Assembly (NCBI GenBank): GCA_902536455.1
Contig: CACAXN010000002.1
Location: 20,922 to 84,921 of the forward strand
Origin: an uncultured Prochlorococcus sp.
Lineage (GTDB): Bacteria > Cyanobacteriota > Cyanobacteriia > PCC-6307 > Cyanobiaceae
Length of the DNA: 64,000 bases
Direction: 5' to 3'
The translations under genes and the position numbers were made by a program. Below, one piece after another: positions 1-8,666 of the stretch; position 1 is the first letter of the stretch; each line of letters begins with the position of its first letter. A model generated the notes under the pieces. That model had not been told where the DNA came from. It saw nothing but the letters and a program-made list of their open reading frames with translations, and did no database searches.

Positions 1-211
1 TCATTTTATCTATTAATTCTTGCTCACAAAAAACAATTACATGAGCATTTGCTCCTAACCCTGTGAATTCCATATCTTCAGTAACAACTCTTTCAGGACC
101 TCTGCCTGTGGCGTGTTTCATAACTGTATATCCAGGAACATTAGCTTTTTCTAATGTTTTAATGATTGCATCTAGTTCTCTTTCACTAAATATCAAGTCT
201 AATCTTTTCAT
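1..211 (-). CDS. sbtB: PII-like regulatory protein SbtB-type, 3' part outside window
   Basis: This ORF is not in the supplied track because it runs off the left edge. Reading down from the ATG at 211 gives MKRLDLIFSERELDAIIKTL, then GYTVMKHATGRG, which matches the start and first T-loop-like stretch of SbtB/PII-like proteins (GYTVM is a typical signature). About 70 residues are visible. SbtB proteins are small trimeric sensors that bind adenyl nucleotides such as cAMP and AMP and control the bicarbonate transporter SbtA at the inner membrane. The start lies 2 bases after the stop of the SbtA-like gene, so the two are almost certainly co-transcribed and work together. The C-terminal redox switch found in some SbtB proteins cannot be checked because the end is missing. 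Confidence 0.8.
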   Translation of the reverse strand, partial: MKRLDLIFSERELDAIIKTLEKANVPGYTVMKHATGRGPERVVTEDMEFTGLGANAHVIVFCEQELIDKM

Positions 212-213
212 TT

Positions 214-1212
214 TTATAGAGGGGACAATGGGATAATGGTATTTACTAAACTCATATATATGGGAATGCCAAGAACTATATTGAATGGGAAAGTTAGACC
301 TAGTGTAGTTGAAATATAATAACTAGATTTAGCTTCTGGAACTGTCATCCTCATCGCTGCAGGAACTGCTAAATAAGAGGCGCTTGCACATAAAACCACA
401 AATAAAAGTGCGTTGCCAGGTCCTAAAGATAAAAATCTTGCAACGAAAACACCAATAAATGCATTAAACAAAGGCATAATAATGGCAAAGCCAATCAAGA
501 AAGAACCTGCATTTTTCAGTCTCGGCAATCTTTGAGCAGCGACTATTCCCATATCTAACAAGAAGAAGCATTCTGCCCCATAGAATAATTGTCCAGTAAA
601 AGGCTCCATTTTTGCAATCCCTGAGGGATTACTGGAAGCAGTGAGAAATCCTACAATTAAGCTTGAGAGCAATAAATAAACTGATCCATTCAAAAGTGAT
701 TCGTGTAATATTGCGCTTAGATGCATTTTTCTTGATTTTGGCCTATTTTTGGGAGCTGCAAATTTTACAAGCAATAATCCAACAATTATTGCAGGAGATT
801 CCATTAAAGCTAAGGCGCCAACCATAAACCCATCAAAGGCTATTTTTTGACTTTCCAAAAAACTTTCTGCGGAAATAAATGTAACAGCACTTATTGAACC
901 GTATGCTGCTGCTATTGCTGCTGAATTAAAGACATCAAATTTTAATCTTAAAATTAAAAATCCAATTAGCGGGATTACAAGTGACATCATTACTGCAGCA
1001 CTTAAAGTAGGCAATACTTGATCTGTAAAACCACTTTTCTGTATTTCTATACCTCCTTTAAACCCAATAGCTAGTAGCAGATATAGGGAAAAGAGTTTAG
1101 GTAATGGAGCTGGTATTTCTAAATCAGAATTAAAGAGTACTGATATTGCTCCAATCAAAAAGAAAAGAACTGGCGGGGCTAATACATTTTGTAGAATTGG
1201 ACTTATTTCCAT
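214..1212 (-). CDS. sbtA: SbtA-like sodium-dependent bicarbonate transporter (DUF897 family)
   Basis: The 332-residue protein is very hydrophobic with roughly ten membrane segments and no soluble domain except a short basic loop near the middle (APKNRPKSRKMHLS, about residues 152-165). That loop splits the protein into two five-helix halves, as in SbtA. Sequence features such as GFKGGIEIQKSG near residue 51 and LFYGAECFFLLDMGIVAAQRL in the second half fit this family. The known role is Na+-dependent uptake of bicarbonate across the cytoplasmic membrane for the carbon-concentrating mechanism. It sits between a SulP gene (6-base gap) and a PII-like gene (2-base gap), an arrangement that supports the assignment. 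Alpha-cyanobacterial homologues are diverged (SbtA2 group), so the transported substrate is inferred, not proven. Confidence 0.82.
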   Translation of the reverse strand: MEISPILQNVLAPPVLFFLIGAISVLFNSDLEIPAPLPKLFSLYLLLAIGFKGGIEIQKSGFTDQVLPTLSAAVMMSLVIPLIGFLILRLKFDVFNSAAIAAAYGSISAVTFISAESFLESQKIAFDGFMVGALALMESPAIIVGLLLVKFAAPKNRPKSRKMHLSAILHESLLNGSVYLLLSSLIVGFLTASSNPSGIAKMEPFTGQLFYGAECFFLLDMGIVAAQRLPRLKNAGSFLIGFAIIMPLFNAFIGVFVARFLSLGPGNALLFVVLCASASYLAVPAAMRMTVPEAKSSYYISTTLGLTFPFNIVLGIPIYMSLVNTIIPLSPL

Positions 1213-1218
1213 AAATTA

Positions 1219-2871
1219 TTAGGCTATTTCATTTAGAGCAGTTTCTAAAGCTTCTTTTCTTGTTTCAATAATGCCTTCAACTCCAAACTTAGCTAATCTA
1301 TCTTTTACTTTTTCATTAGCACCAGCAACAAATGCTTTTCTGGAATTATTTTTTGCTTCTTGCATCATATCCTCTATTGCTAGAGTCGCCGTCACTCCAA
1401 GTCGTGGTACATCAGTGATATCTAATATCAAAACTTTGTAGTTTCTTACAAGCATCATTCTTTCAGATATCCCTTTAGCTGCTCCAAAACTTAGTGGTCC
1501 TTTGAGTCTAAATAGCATTACCTCGCCTGAACATCTATCTAGAAGTGCTTTTTCATCAGCAGGTAATGCATTTTTAGCTTGATCATCTTCTGATAAAGGA
1601 TTATCCTCATCCATACCTTCTAGTTGAGTTTCGGTTATTGAATCAATAGTGAGCATATTTGCTATGAATACACCTACTAAAACAGCCCAAATTAAATCCC
1701 AAAAAACAGTCATTAAAAGTACACCGTACATTACTACTGAAGTTTTTAAAGATAACTTGTGGGCCCTCCTCAAGAATCCCCAATCAATGATATCTAGACC
1801 AACTTTTATAAGAATTCCTGCTAGCAATGCAGTTGGTATTTGCTCAGCTAAAGGTCCTGCACCAACTAAAACTATCAACAATACAACTGAGTGAACCATA
1901 CCAGAAATGGGAGTGGACCCTCCAGATTTAACATTTATAACTGTTCTCATGGTTGCTCCTGCTCCAGGTAAACCTGAAAACAGGCCGGCAACAGCATTTC
2001 CTATTCCTTGACCAATGAGTTCTCGATCAGAATTATGTTTTGTTTGAGAGATATTGTCTGCTACTAGAGATGTCAGTAAAGAGTCAATTGCGCCAAGTAC
2101 TGCTAAGACTAATCCTGCTTTGAAAATAATTGGGAAATATTGATTAAAACTTGGGAAATTTAAAGATGGAACTCCCCTTGGGATTTCTCCAATTCTATCA
2201 ATAGCTCCATCTCCAAAAATTAAAATTGATATTGGGGTAACTATCAATAGGGCTAAGAGAGGAGAAGGAACCCACTGACTTATTTTTCTAGGAGTAAGAA
2301 ATACTATACCTAATGTCATTATTGCTACTCCAATAGCAGCACCATTGGGCTGGAAATTTGAAAATACAGTAGTTAAAGATTCAACTACACCACCTCGAGT
2401 GCTAATTCCAAGTAATGGTCCAATCTGAAGCGCAATGATTATTACTCCAATACCAGACATAAATCCTGAAACAACAGAATATGGCACTAAAGTAATGTAT
2501 TTACCTAGTTTTAAAATTCCAAAAAATATTTGCAATAAGCCGCCAATTACTACCGCTGCCATAACTAAAGGTAAAATTTGTCCTGCAGAAAGATCCCTTG
2601 GAACCCCTACCGCTGCTAAGCCTGCTACTACACCTGCAACAGTTACACTCATGGGGCCGGTAGGTCCACTAACTTGAGCAGGTGTTCCGCCGAATAATGC
2701 TGCTAAAAAACCAACTACTACTGCTCCATATAGTCCATAAATTGCTCCGCCTGGCCCTAACGCAGCATTACCAAAAGCAAGAGCGAGAGGTAAAGCCACC
2801 ACTGCGGCTGTGATGCCTCCAAGAATATCGCCTCTTACATTTTTTAGATGAAATCCATTAATTATTTTCAA
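1219..2871 (-). CDS. bicA: SulP family anion transporter with STAS domain, BicA-like
   Basis: The 550-residue protein has the SulP architecture: a membrane domain from about residue 10 to 405 followed by a cytoplasmic STAS domain at about 440-545 (GEVMLFRLKGPLSFGAAKGI, then VLILDITDVPRLGVTATLAI). The conserved stretch GGTPAQVSGPTGPMSVTVAG at residues 61-80 belongs to the anion-binding region of SulP carriers. In cyanobacteria this family includes BicA, a low-affinity Na+-dependent bicarbonate carrier, as well as sulfate carriers. The adjacent SbtA-like and SbtB-like genes point to bicarbonate here. It is the first gene of a three-gene minus-strand operon, and its promoter must lie in the 222-base gap shared with hemB. 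Confidence 0.85.
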   Translation of the reverse strand: MKIINGFHLKNVRGDILGGITAAVVALPLALAFGNAALGPGGAIYGLYGAVVVGFLAALFGGTPAQVSGPTGPMSVTVAGVVAGLAAVGVPRDLSAGQILPLVMAAVVIGGLLQIFFGILKLGKYITLVPYSVVSGFMSGIGVIIIALQIGPLLGISTRGGVVESLTTVFSNFQPNGAAIGVAIMTLGIVFLTPRKISQWVPSPLLALLIVTPISILIFGDGAIDRIGEIPRGVPSLNFPSFNQYFPIIFKAGLVLAVLGAIDSLLTSLVADNISQTKHNSDRELIGQGIGNAVAGLFSGLPGAGATMRTVINVKSGGSTPISGMVHSVVLLIVLVGAGPLAEQIPTALLAGILIKVGLDIIDWGFLRRAHKLSLKTSVVMYGVLLMTVFWDLIWAVLVGVFIANMLTIDSITETQLEGMDEDNPLSEDDQAKNALPADEKALLDRCSGEVMLFRLKGPLSFGAAKGISERMMLVRNYKVLILDITDVPRLGVTATLAIEDMMQEAKNNSRKAFVAGANEKVKDRLAKFGVEGIIETRKEALETALNEIA

Positions 2872-3093
2872 AAATGCTCTCCTTAAAATAAATACTTAAC
2901 TAAAAGATATTATCTCTTAATGACGTAAATTTGTGAAAAATGAAGTTTGTGCAAAATATTTTTGTAACTTTTTTCTCTTATTTAGATAAATTTTAGTTAA
3001 TTTTCCTGAACAAAAGGAGTCTCTGATTGATTTAGGTGTGAGGTTAGCGATTAATGTATTAAATAAATATTTTTTTATTTAAATAATATTCAA
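2872..3093. promoter_or_regulatory. divergent intergenic region between bicA-like gene and hemB
   Basis: This 222-base AT-rich gap must hold the promoters of the carbon-transport operon (leftward) and hemB (rightward). Just before hemB there is an AT-only hairpin, AAATAAA at 3061-3067 pairing with TTTATTT at 3074-3080. Such repeats are common in so AT-rich a genome. No small ORF, riboswitch or clear operator could be recognised. Confidence 0.4.
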
Positions 3094-4095
3094 ATGAATT
3101 CGATTATTCGTCCAAGAAGATTAAGAAGGTCTGAGGCAATTAGAGAAATGGTAAGAGAAAACCATCTAAAAGCTTCGGACTTTATATATCCATTATTTAT
3201 TCATGAAAAAGATTTTAAAGAGGAAATTTCGGCAATGCCAGGAACTTTTAGATGGGATATGAATGGCTTAATTAAGGAGGTCACTAGGGCATGGGAATTA
3301 GGAATAAGGTGTATTGTTCTTTTTCCAAAAATAAACGATAGCTTAAAAACTGAAGATGGAGCAGAGTGTTTTAATGAAGACGGTTTAATTCCTAGAGCTA
3401 TTCGAATATTAAAAAAAGAGATTCCAGAAATGGCAATTATGACAGATGTTGCATTGGACCCATACTCTTGTGATGGACATGATGGATTAGTTGATGAAAC
3501 TGGAAAAATATTGAACGATGAAACAATCGAAATTCTAAAGAAACAGGCTTTAACGCAAGCTAGAGCAGGAGCAGATTTTATTGGACCTAGTGACATGATG
3601 GATGGGAGAGTTGGAGCAATTAGAACTGCTCTTGATAGTAAAGGTTTTAATGATGTAGGTATTATTAGTTACACTGCAAAATATTCATCTGCTTATTATG
3701 GTCCATTTAGAACTGCTTTAGATTCGGCTCCTAGAGAAAATAGTCAAAAAATAATTCCAGATAATAAGTCTACATATCAAATGGACCCAGCCAATTCAAA
3801 AGAGGCTTTGGTTGAATCTGCGTTAGATCAGTATGAGGGAGCTGATATTTTGATGGTAAAACCAGGAATTTCATACTTAGATATTGTTTATAGATTAAGC
3901 ACTTTTTCAAATAAACCTATTGCTGCTTACAACGTAAGTGGGGAGTATTCCATGGTTAAGTCTGCTGCTATGAAGAACTGGATTAATGAAAAAGATATTG
4001 TTTTAGAAACGTTGCTTAGTTTTAAAAGAGCAGGAGCAAAATTAATACTCACTTATCATGCTTGTGATGCATCTAAATGGTTGCAGGATACTTAA
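3094..4095 (+). CDS. hemB: delta-aminolevulinic acid dehydratase (porphobilinogen synthase)
   Basis: HemB condenses two 5-aminolevulinate molecules to porphobilinogen, an early step toward haem, chlorophyll and corrinoids. The 333-residue length is normal. The Schiff-base lysine is in ILMVKPGISYLD (K256), and the second active-site lysine is in ISYTAKYSS near residue 203. The metal-switch segment reads DVALDPYSCDGHDG near residues 120-134. It is the aspartate-rich type known from plant and cyanobacterial enzymes that use Mg2+, not the cysteine-rich zinc type of animals and yeast. It heads a plus-strand run of hemB, VOC protein, mutS2 and obg with small gaps. Confidence 0.97.
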   Translation: MNSIIRPRRLRRSEAIREMVRENHLKASDFIYPLFIHEKDFKEEISAMPGTFRWDMNGLIKEVTRAWELGIRCIVLFPKINDSLKTEDGAECFNEDGLIPRAIRILKKEIPEMAIMTDVALDPYSCDGHDGLVDETGKILNDETIEILKKQALTQARAGADFIGPSDMMDGRVGAIRTALDSKGFNDVGIISYTAKYSSAYYGPFRTALDSAPRENSQKIIPDNKSTYQMDPANSKEALVESALDQYEGADILMVKPGISYLDIVYRLSTFSNKPIAAYNVSGEYSMVKSAAMKNWINEKDIVLETLLSFKRAGAKLILTYHACDASKWLQDT

Positions 4096-4152
4096 AAACT
4101 CATTATTAACAAAAATTTGGTTTATTCTTAAATTAATAATAGATTCGCTGCT

Positions 4153-4545
4153 TTGATTTTGAAGTTTTCACAAGGAGTAAATAGGATTGGTCACATTGCA
4201 CTTAGAGTAAAAAATCTCGAAAGGGCGAAATCTTTTTATATTAAGCTTGGAATGAATTTGGTTTGGGATGATAAAGACTGGTCTTATTTGGAAGCTGGTA
4301 AAGGGAAAGATGGACTTGCTTTGTTAGGTCCTAGTTATAAAGCTGCAGGACCTCACTTTGCTTTTCATTTTGAAAATAAAAAAGAAGTGGAAAATATTCA
4401 AAATGATTTAAAAAACTCGGGTGTAACCGTTGGTCCTTTACATGAACATAGAGATGGAACAGCATCTTTCTATATGAAGGATACTGAAGGGAATTGGCTC
4501 GAGATGCTATACGTTCCTCCTGAAGGAATTCAATCGAATGTTTGA
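4153..4545 (+). CDS. VOC superfamily (glyoxalase/bleomycin-resistance type) protein
   Basis: The 130-residue protein has one full vicinal-oxygen-chelate domain. It begins with RIGHIALRVKNLERAKSFYI (first metal-ligand histidine in GHIAL) and ends with TEGNWLEMLYVPPEG (a glutamate ligand). Family members include lactoylglutathione lyase and dioxygenases, and the substrate here cannot be told. The track start is TTG at 4153. A second in-frame TTG at 4159 gives the N-terminus M-K-F-S-Q-G and is equally likely; there is no ATG. It lies 12 bases before mutS2 and is probably co-transcribed with it. Confidence 0.8.
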   Translation: MILKFSQGVNRIGHIALRVKNLERAKSFYIKLGMNLVWDDKDWSYLEAGKGKDGLALLGPSYKAAGPHFAFHFENKKEVENIQNDLKNSGVTVGPLHEHRDGTASFYMKDTEGNWLEMLYVPPEGIQSNV

Positions 4546-4557
4546 TTCTTTTTTTGT

Positions 4558-6969
4558 ATGCAAGAAAAAAGTTATTCTAAAAAATCATATTCAGAGAACA
4601 CTTTAGAAGATGAATTTTTAAGCCTTTTAGATTGGGATTCATTAAAAATTCATTTATCCTCATTTGCTTCTACGGAAATGGGTAAAAGTGCAATTTTAAG
4701 TTTTGAAATTCCTTCAGATTACGAAGTTTCTAAAAGACTTTTGAATGAGACTGTTGAAATAACTGAGCTAGAAAATAATTTAGATAAATCAATTAGTTTT
4801 TCTGGTATTTTTGACATTACAAGAAATATTGAGATTTGTTCCAAGGGAGGTGTAATTTCATCTTCTGAATTGTTAGAGATAGCGAAAACAATTGCCGCGG
4901 CAAGAAATTTAAAAAAAATCTTATTAGATTTTGAACAAAGGCCTTATATTTCATCATTTACAAAAAAATTAATTGACCATCAGAATATCGAAACGATTTT
5001 TAAAAAAGGCATTGAATCTAATGGAAGGATTTCAGACAATGCTAGTAATGAAATATCTATTCTTAGAAAAGAATTATTATCTAAGAAACTTGAAAGGAAA
5101 ATAATAGTTGATACATTTATTCAAAAGAATTTAGCTTATTTGCAAGATACTACTATTGGAGATCGATATGGCAGGCCAGTTTTAGCAGTGAAAGTTAATT
5201 ATGTAGATAAATTTAAAGGCATTATTCATGACTCTTCATCTTCAGGAAATACAGTATATTTTGAACCTGATAGTGTAGTAACTAAAGGAAATAAGATAGC
5301 TTCTTTAGAAGCTAGGATCACAGCAGAAGAATTTAAATTACTTAAGAAATGGTCTCAAGTTGTTAGTGATAATTCCGAAAATCTTATTGAAATGGCATCC
5401 ATTTTGTTGAGATTAGAAAATGCTCTAACTCGTTCAAGATATTCGAAATGGATTGGAGGCAAAACTCCTAAGTTTGAGAAAAATCCTATTATCTCTTTAA
5501 TTGGTTTTTCTCATCCGTTATTGATTTGGGAACATAAGAAAAAAGGATCTCCTCCTCCAGTGGCTGTCGATTTTCATATAAATAGAAATATTAAGGTTGT
5601 AGCTATCACAGGTCCAAATACTGGAGGTAAAACGGCAGCTTTAAAAGGTTTGGGTTTGTCTTTACTTATGGCTAGAGCCGGATTATTTATACCCTCAACT
5701 AATAATCCTATTATCCCTTTTTGTCCAAATATATACGTAGATATAGGAGATAATCAATCACTAGAAGGAAATTTATCTACCTTTAGTGGGCATATATCCC
5801 GCATAAAAAAGATATTAGATTCGCTTGATAATAAGAAAGGATTATCAGTTGTTTTGTTAGATGAGATTGGATCTGGTACAGATCCTCTTGAAGGAAGTGC
5901 TCTTGCGATGGCTTTATTAAAAGAATTTGCAAATAAATCTGATATCACTTTAGCTACTACACATTATGGAGATATAAAGGCTTTAAAATATAATGACTCC
6001 AGATTTGAAAACGTATCAGTTGCCTTTGATGAGGATTCATTTAAGCCAAAATATATACTCAACTGGGGTATTCCTGGAAGAAGTAATGCTTTATCAATTT
6101 CTAAGAGAATTGGTCTCGATGAAAGCATAATCAATGAAGCCGCAAATTATCTTAAGCCGAAAGAAGTTGATAATATTAATAGTATTATTAAAGGACTTGA
6201 GGAAGAGAGGATTAAACAACAAAATTCTGCAGAAGCGGCTGCAGAATTGATTGCAAGGACAGAAATATTACATGATGAACTGAAGAGAAATTATGAATAT
6301 CAAAAAATAAATGCTGAAAAAATTCAGGAAATTGAAAGGTCTAAATTATCAAAACATATCGTATCTGCTAAAAAAGAGGTAATAGACTTGATTAAAAAAT
6401 TAAGAGATAAAAATGTTAATGGAGATGATACGAGAATTATTGGAAAAAGATTAAAGGAAATTGAGACGGAACACTTAATCCAAAAAAAAATTGAAAAGGT
6501 GATATCATGGAACCCTCAGGTAGGCGATTACGTAAAAATTAAAAGTCTAAATAGTATGGGACAAATTATAGATTTAGATAAAAAAGGTGGTTTTTACGAA
6601 GTTAAATGTGGTTCATTCAGAAGCACATTATCTGTAAATGACTTTGAAGGTATTAATGGAGAAAAGCCCAATTTAAAAAGATCAAAAATTGAGATCAAGT
6701 CTGCAAGTGAAGATTTTTCTTTTTCTAAGATTAGAACGAGTAAAAATACAATTGACGTAAGAGGGCTAAGAGTTCATGAAGCCGAAATAATTATTGAAGA
6801 GAAAATTAGAAAATTTCATGGACCGCTATGGATTATCCATGGAATTGGAACGGGGAAATTAAAAAAAGGACTAAGAAATTGGTTATCAGGTTTAAATTAT
6901 GTTGATAAGATTGAAGATGCAGCCAACAACGAGGGTGGATCTGGTTGCAGTATTGCGTGGATAAAATAA
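4558..6969 (+). CDS. mutS2: MutS2 family ATPase with C-terminal Smr domain
   Basis: The 803-residue protein lacks the mismatch-recognition domain of MutS and has the MutS2 layout. A clamp/lever region (about 20-300) is followed by the ATPase with Walker A GPNTGGKT near residue 352 and Walker B VVLLDEIGSGTDP near 431-443. A charged coiled-coil stretch (about 535-640) and a KOW-like segment come next, then an Smr domain from about 732 (DVRGLRVHEAEIIIEE, with IIHGIGTGKLKKGL). MutS2 proteins act on branched DNA to suppress recombination. In Bacillus MutS2 also splits collided ribosomes, and the Smr domain can cut nucleic acid. All key motifs are intact. It is followed 41 bases later by obg. Confidence 0.95.
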   Translation: MQEKSYSKKSYSENTLEDEFLSLLDWDSLKIHLSSFASTEMGKSAILSFEIPSDYEVSKRLLNETVEITELENNLDKSISFSGIFDITRNIEICSKGGVISSSELLEIAKTIAAARNLKKILLDFEQRPYISSFTKKLIDHQNIETIFKKGIESNGRISDNASNEISILRKELLSKKLERKIIVDTFIQKNLAYLQDTTIGDRYGRPVLAVKVNYVDKFKGIIHDSSSSGNTVYFEPDSVVTKGNKIASLEARITAEEFKLLKKWSQVVSDNSENLIEMASILLRLENALTRSRYSKWIGGKTPKFEKNPIISLIGFSHPLLIWEHKKKGSPPPVAVDFHINRNIKVVAITGPNTGGKTAALKGLGLSLLMARAGLFIPSTNNPIIPFCPNIYVDIGDNQSLEGNLSTFSGHISRIKKILDSLDNKKGLSVVLLDEIGSGTDPLEGSALAMALLKEFANKSDITLATTHYGDIKALKYNDSRFENVSVAFDEDSFKPKYILNWGIPGRSNALSISKRIGLDESIINEAANYLKPKEVDNINSIIKGLEEERIKQQNSAEAAAELIARTEILHDELKRNYEYQKINAEKIQEIERSKLSKHIVSAKKEVIDLIKKLRDKNVNGDDTRIIGKRLKEIETEHLIQKKIEKVISWNPQVGDYVKIKSLNSMGQIIDLDKKGGFYEVKCGSFRSTLSVNDFEGINGEKPNLKRSKIEIKSASEDFSFSKIRTSKNTIDVRGLRVHEAEIIIEEKIRKFHGPLWIIHGIGTGKLKKGLRNWLSGLNYVDKIEDAANNEGGSGCSIAWIK

Positions 6970-7010
6970 AATTTAAAAAACTTAGAAAAACAATTTAATA
7001 AGCGTATTCA

Positions 7011-7994
7011 GTGCAATTTATTGATCAAGCAAACATTATTCTTAAAGCTGGAAAAGGTGGCAATGGAATAGTTTCATTTAGAAGAGAAAAATTCGTTCCT
7101 GCTGGAGGACCTTCGGGGGGGAATGGTGGCAGAGGAGGTTCAGTTATTTTGATGGCTGATAATAATCTTCAAACTTTATTAGATTTCAAATTCAAACGAG
7201 AAATAATTGCCGAAGATGGATGCAAAGGAGGTCCTAATAAGAGATCAGGTGCTTCAGGTGAGGATAGAATCCTTAAAGTTCCCTGTGGTACAGAAATAAG
7301 GGATATTAAAACCGGCATTATTTTAGGAGACTTAATTAAAAATAAACAGAGTTTAACTATTGCCATTGGAGGAAGAGGTGGACATGGTAATGCTTACTAT
7401 TTAAGTAATCAAAATAGAGCTCCAGAATCATTCACTGAAGGAATAGATGGTGAGATATGGGAGGTTCAATTAGAATTAAAACTTCTTGCAGAGGTTGGGA
7501 TTATAGGCCTTCCAAATGCTGGGAAAAGTACTTTGATTTCCGTTGTATCATCTGCTAGTCCAAAAATCGCAAATTATCCTTTCACGACTCTAATACCTAA
7601 CTTAGGTGTAGTAAGAAAAATCGATGGGAATGGTTGCCTTTTTGCGGATATTCCTGGATTAATATCAGGTGCAGCTGATGGAGTAGGTTTAGGGCATGAT
7701 TTTTTAAGGCACATCCAAAGAACGAAGATACTTATTCATTTAATTGATGCAATTGCAGAAAATCCTTTACATGATTTTGAGATTATTGAGCAAGAATTAA
7801 AAAAATATGGGAAAGGTCTTTTAGATAAAGAGAGGATAATAGTATTGAATAAAATGGAGCTTGTAGATGATGATTATTTGAAAATAATTACAAAAAAGTT
7901 AGAAGATTTATCGAGAAAGAAAGTTTTAGTTATTTCTTCATCTTTAAAAAAAGGTTTATCTTCACTGCTTTCTGAAGTATGGAAGAGGATCTAA
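7011..7994 (+). CDS. obg: GTPase Obg/CgtA
   Basis: The first 160 residues are the glycine-rich Obg fold ([20 protein letters not shown], later [20 protein letters not shown]). The G domain follows, with G1 GLPNAGKST at 166-174, G3 DIPGLISGA and G4 NKMEL. Obg GTPases act in late assembly of the 50S ribosomal subunit and in stress signalling. The 327-residue length is near the short end of the family, without the extra C-terminal OCT domain. The start is GTG at 7011. It follows mutS2 closely on the same strand. Confidence 0.96.
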   Translation: MQFIDQANIILKAGKGGNGIVSFRREKFVPAGGPSGGNGGRGGSVILMADNNLQTLLDFKFKREIIAEDGCKGGPNKRSGASGEDRILKVPCGTEIRDIKTGIILGDLIKNKQSLTIAIGGRGGHGNAYYLSNQNRAPESFTEGIDGEIWEVQLELKLLAEVGIIGLPNAGKSTLISVVSSASPKIANYPFTTLIPNLGVVRKIDGNGCLFADIPGLISGAADGVGLGHDFLRHIQRTKILIHLIDAIAENPLHDFEIIEQELKKYGKGLLDKERIIVLNKMELVDDDYLKIITKKLEDLSRKKVLVISSSLKKGLSSLLSEVWKRI

Positions 7995-8080
7995 CTTAAA
8001 TTAAAAATTTTTTTGTCAAAAAATACACTTGATTTAATAATGAAAATTAGTCATAAATAAGATACCTCTTTAGAAACAAT

Positions 8081-8263
8081 ATGAATTTCTATACTTGCTT
8101 TGATCAACAAGGAAAAATAATAGCTAGATGTCAAACGATTCAAGATATTGAGGTTTTGAAGAAAATGGGAAGACCAATTGTAGAAGTCAAGGAAATGAAA
8201 AATGAGGAGTCGGTTGTTTGTTCGCTTACAGGAAGTCCATCCGACTTTAATAGAGATTACTAA
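8081..8263 (+). CDS. small conserved protein of unknown function (60 aa)
   Basis: I do not recognise a named family. The 60-residue product starts MNFYTCFDQQGKIIARCQTI and has three cysteines (two in the first 20 residues) and a compact alpha/beta-looking composition. It has no signal peptide or membrane segment. It is followed at once by a strong terminator, so it is the last gene of the plus-strand run or a monocistronic gene. The clean ATG, coding-like codon use and terminator support it as real. Confidence 0.7.
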   Translation: MNFYTCFDQQGKIIARCQTIQDIEVLKKMGRPIVEVKEMKNEESVVCSLTGSPSDFNRDY

Positions 8264-8280
8264 AGAATCTTACAAATAAA

Positions 8281-8308
8281 AAAAGGGCTTTTAGAGCCCT
8301 TTTTTTTG
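8281..8308. terminator. bidirectional rho-independent terminator between the 60-aa gene and CP12
   Basis: AAAAGGGCT (8281-8289), loop TTTAG, then AGCCCT and a run of eight T form a GC-rich hairpin with a T tail on plus. The A run on the left gives a T tail on minus as well. It lies between two convergent genes and can stop transcription from both. Confidence 0.85.
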
Positions 8309-8331
8309 TGCATTATCGACCAAAAGAAAAC

Positions 8332-8550
8332 TTAATCATCATAAACAAGACATTCCGGTTCGTCCGGATTGGCATCGCAGAAAAGTTCCAAAGCATTAGG
8401 GTCATGTTTATCCTCTGGATGATGATCCTTATATTCTTCGAGTTCTTTTAGCTCTTCAGTTAAGTGTCTGACCTTTGGAAGATTGCCCTCTGCTTTTGCA
8501 GATTCGATTTCCGATTGATCTTTTTGGATGTGTTCGTCAATGGATTTCAT
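8332..8550 (-). CDS. cp12: CP12, redox-linked regulator of the Calvin cycle
   Basis: CP12 is a small disordered protein that clamps glyceraldehyde-3-phosphate dehydrogenase and phosphoribulokinase into an inactive complex in the dark. The 72-residue protein ends in ELFCDANPDEPECLVYDD, the diagnostic C-terminal CP12 signature with the GAPDH-binding cysteine pair (C58 and C67). The acidic, charged middle is as expected. The N-terminal cysteine pair that binds PRK in plant and many cyanobacterial CP12 proteins is absent. This is typical of several marine picocyanobacterial forms. It shares a terminator with the convergent 60-aa gene. Confidence 0.93.
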   Translation of the reverse strand: MKSIDEHIQKDQSEIESAKAEGNLPKVRHLTEELKELEEYKDHHPEDKHDPNALELFCDANPDEPECLVYDD

Positions 8551-8666
8551 TTTAAGCTTTTCGTACTTTAGTAGACATACATAACATAGTTAATTTCTAA
8601 TGAAATTGCATTATCTATGAACTAAATAAGTGTTCATTACAACATCATTTTTTTTTAGAAATTGAT

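Noticed and set aside
1649-2677. Plus-strand ORFs inside the SulP gene
   Set aside because: They are antisense shadows of a clear membrane-protein gene.
3061-3080. AT-only hairpin before hemB as a riboswitch or terminator
   Set aside because: It has no GC pairs and such repeats are expected by chance in DNA this rich in A and T.
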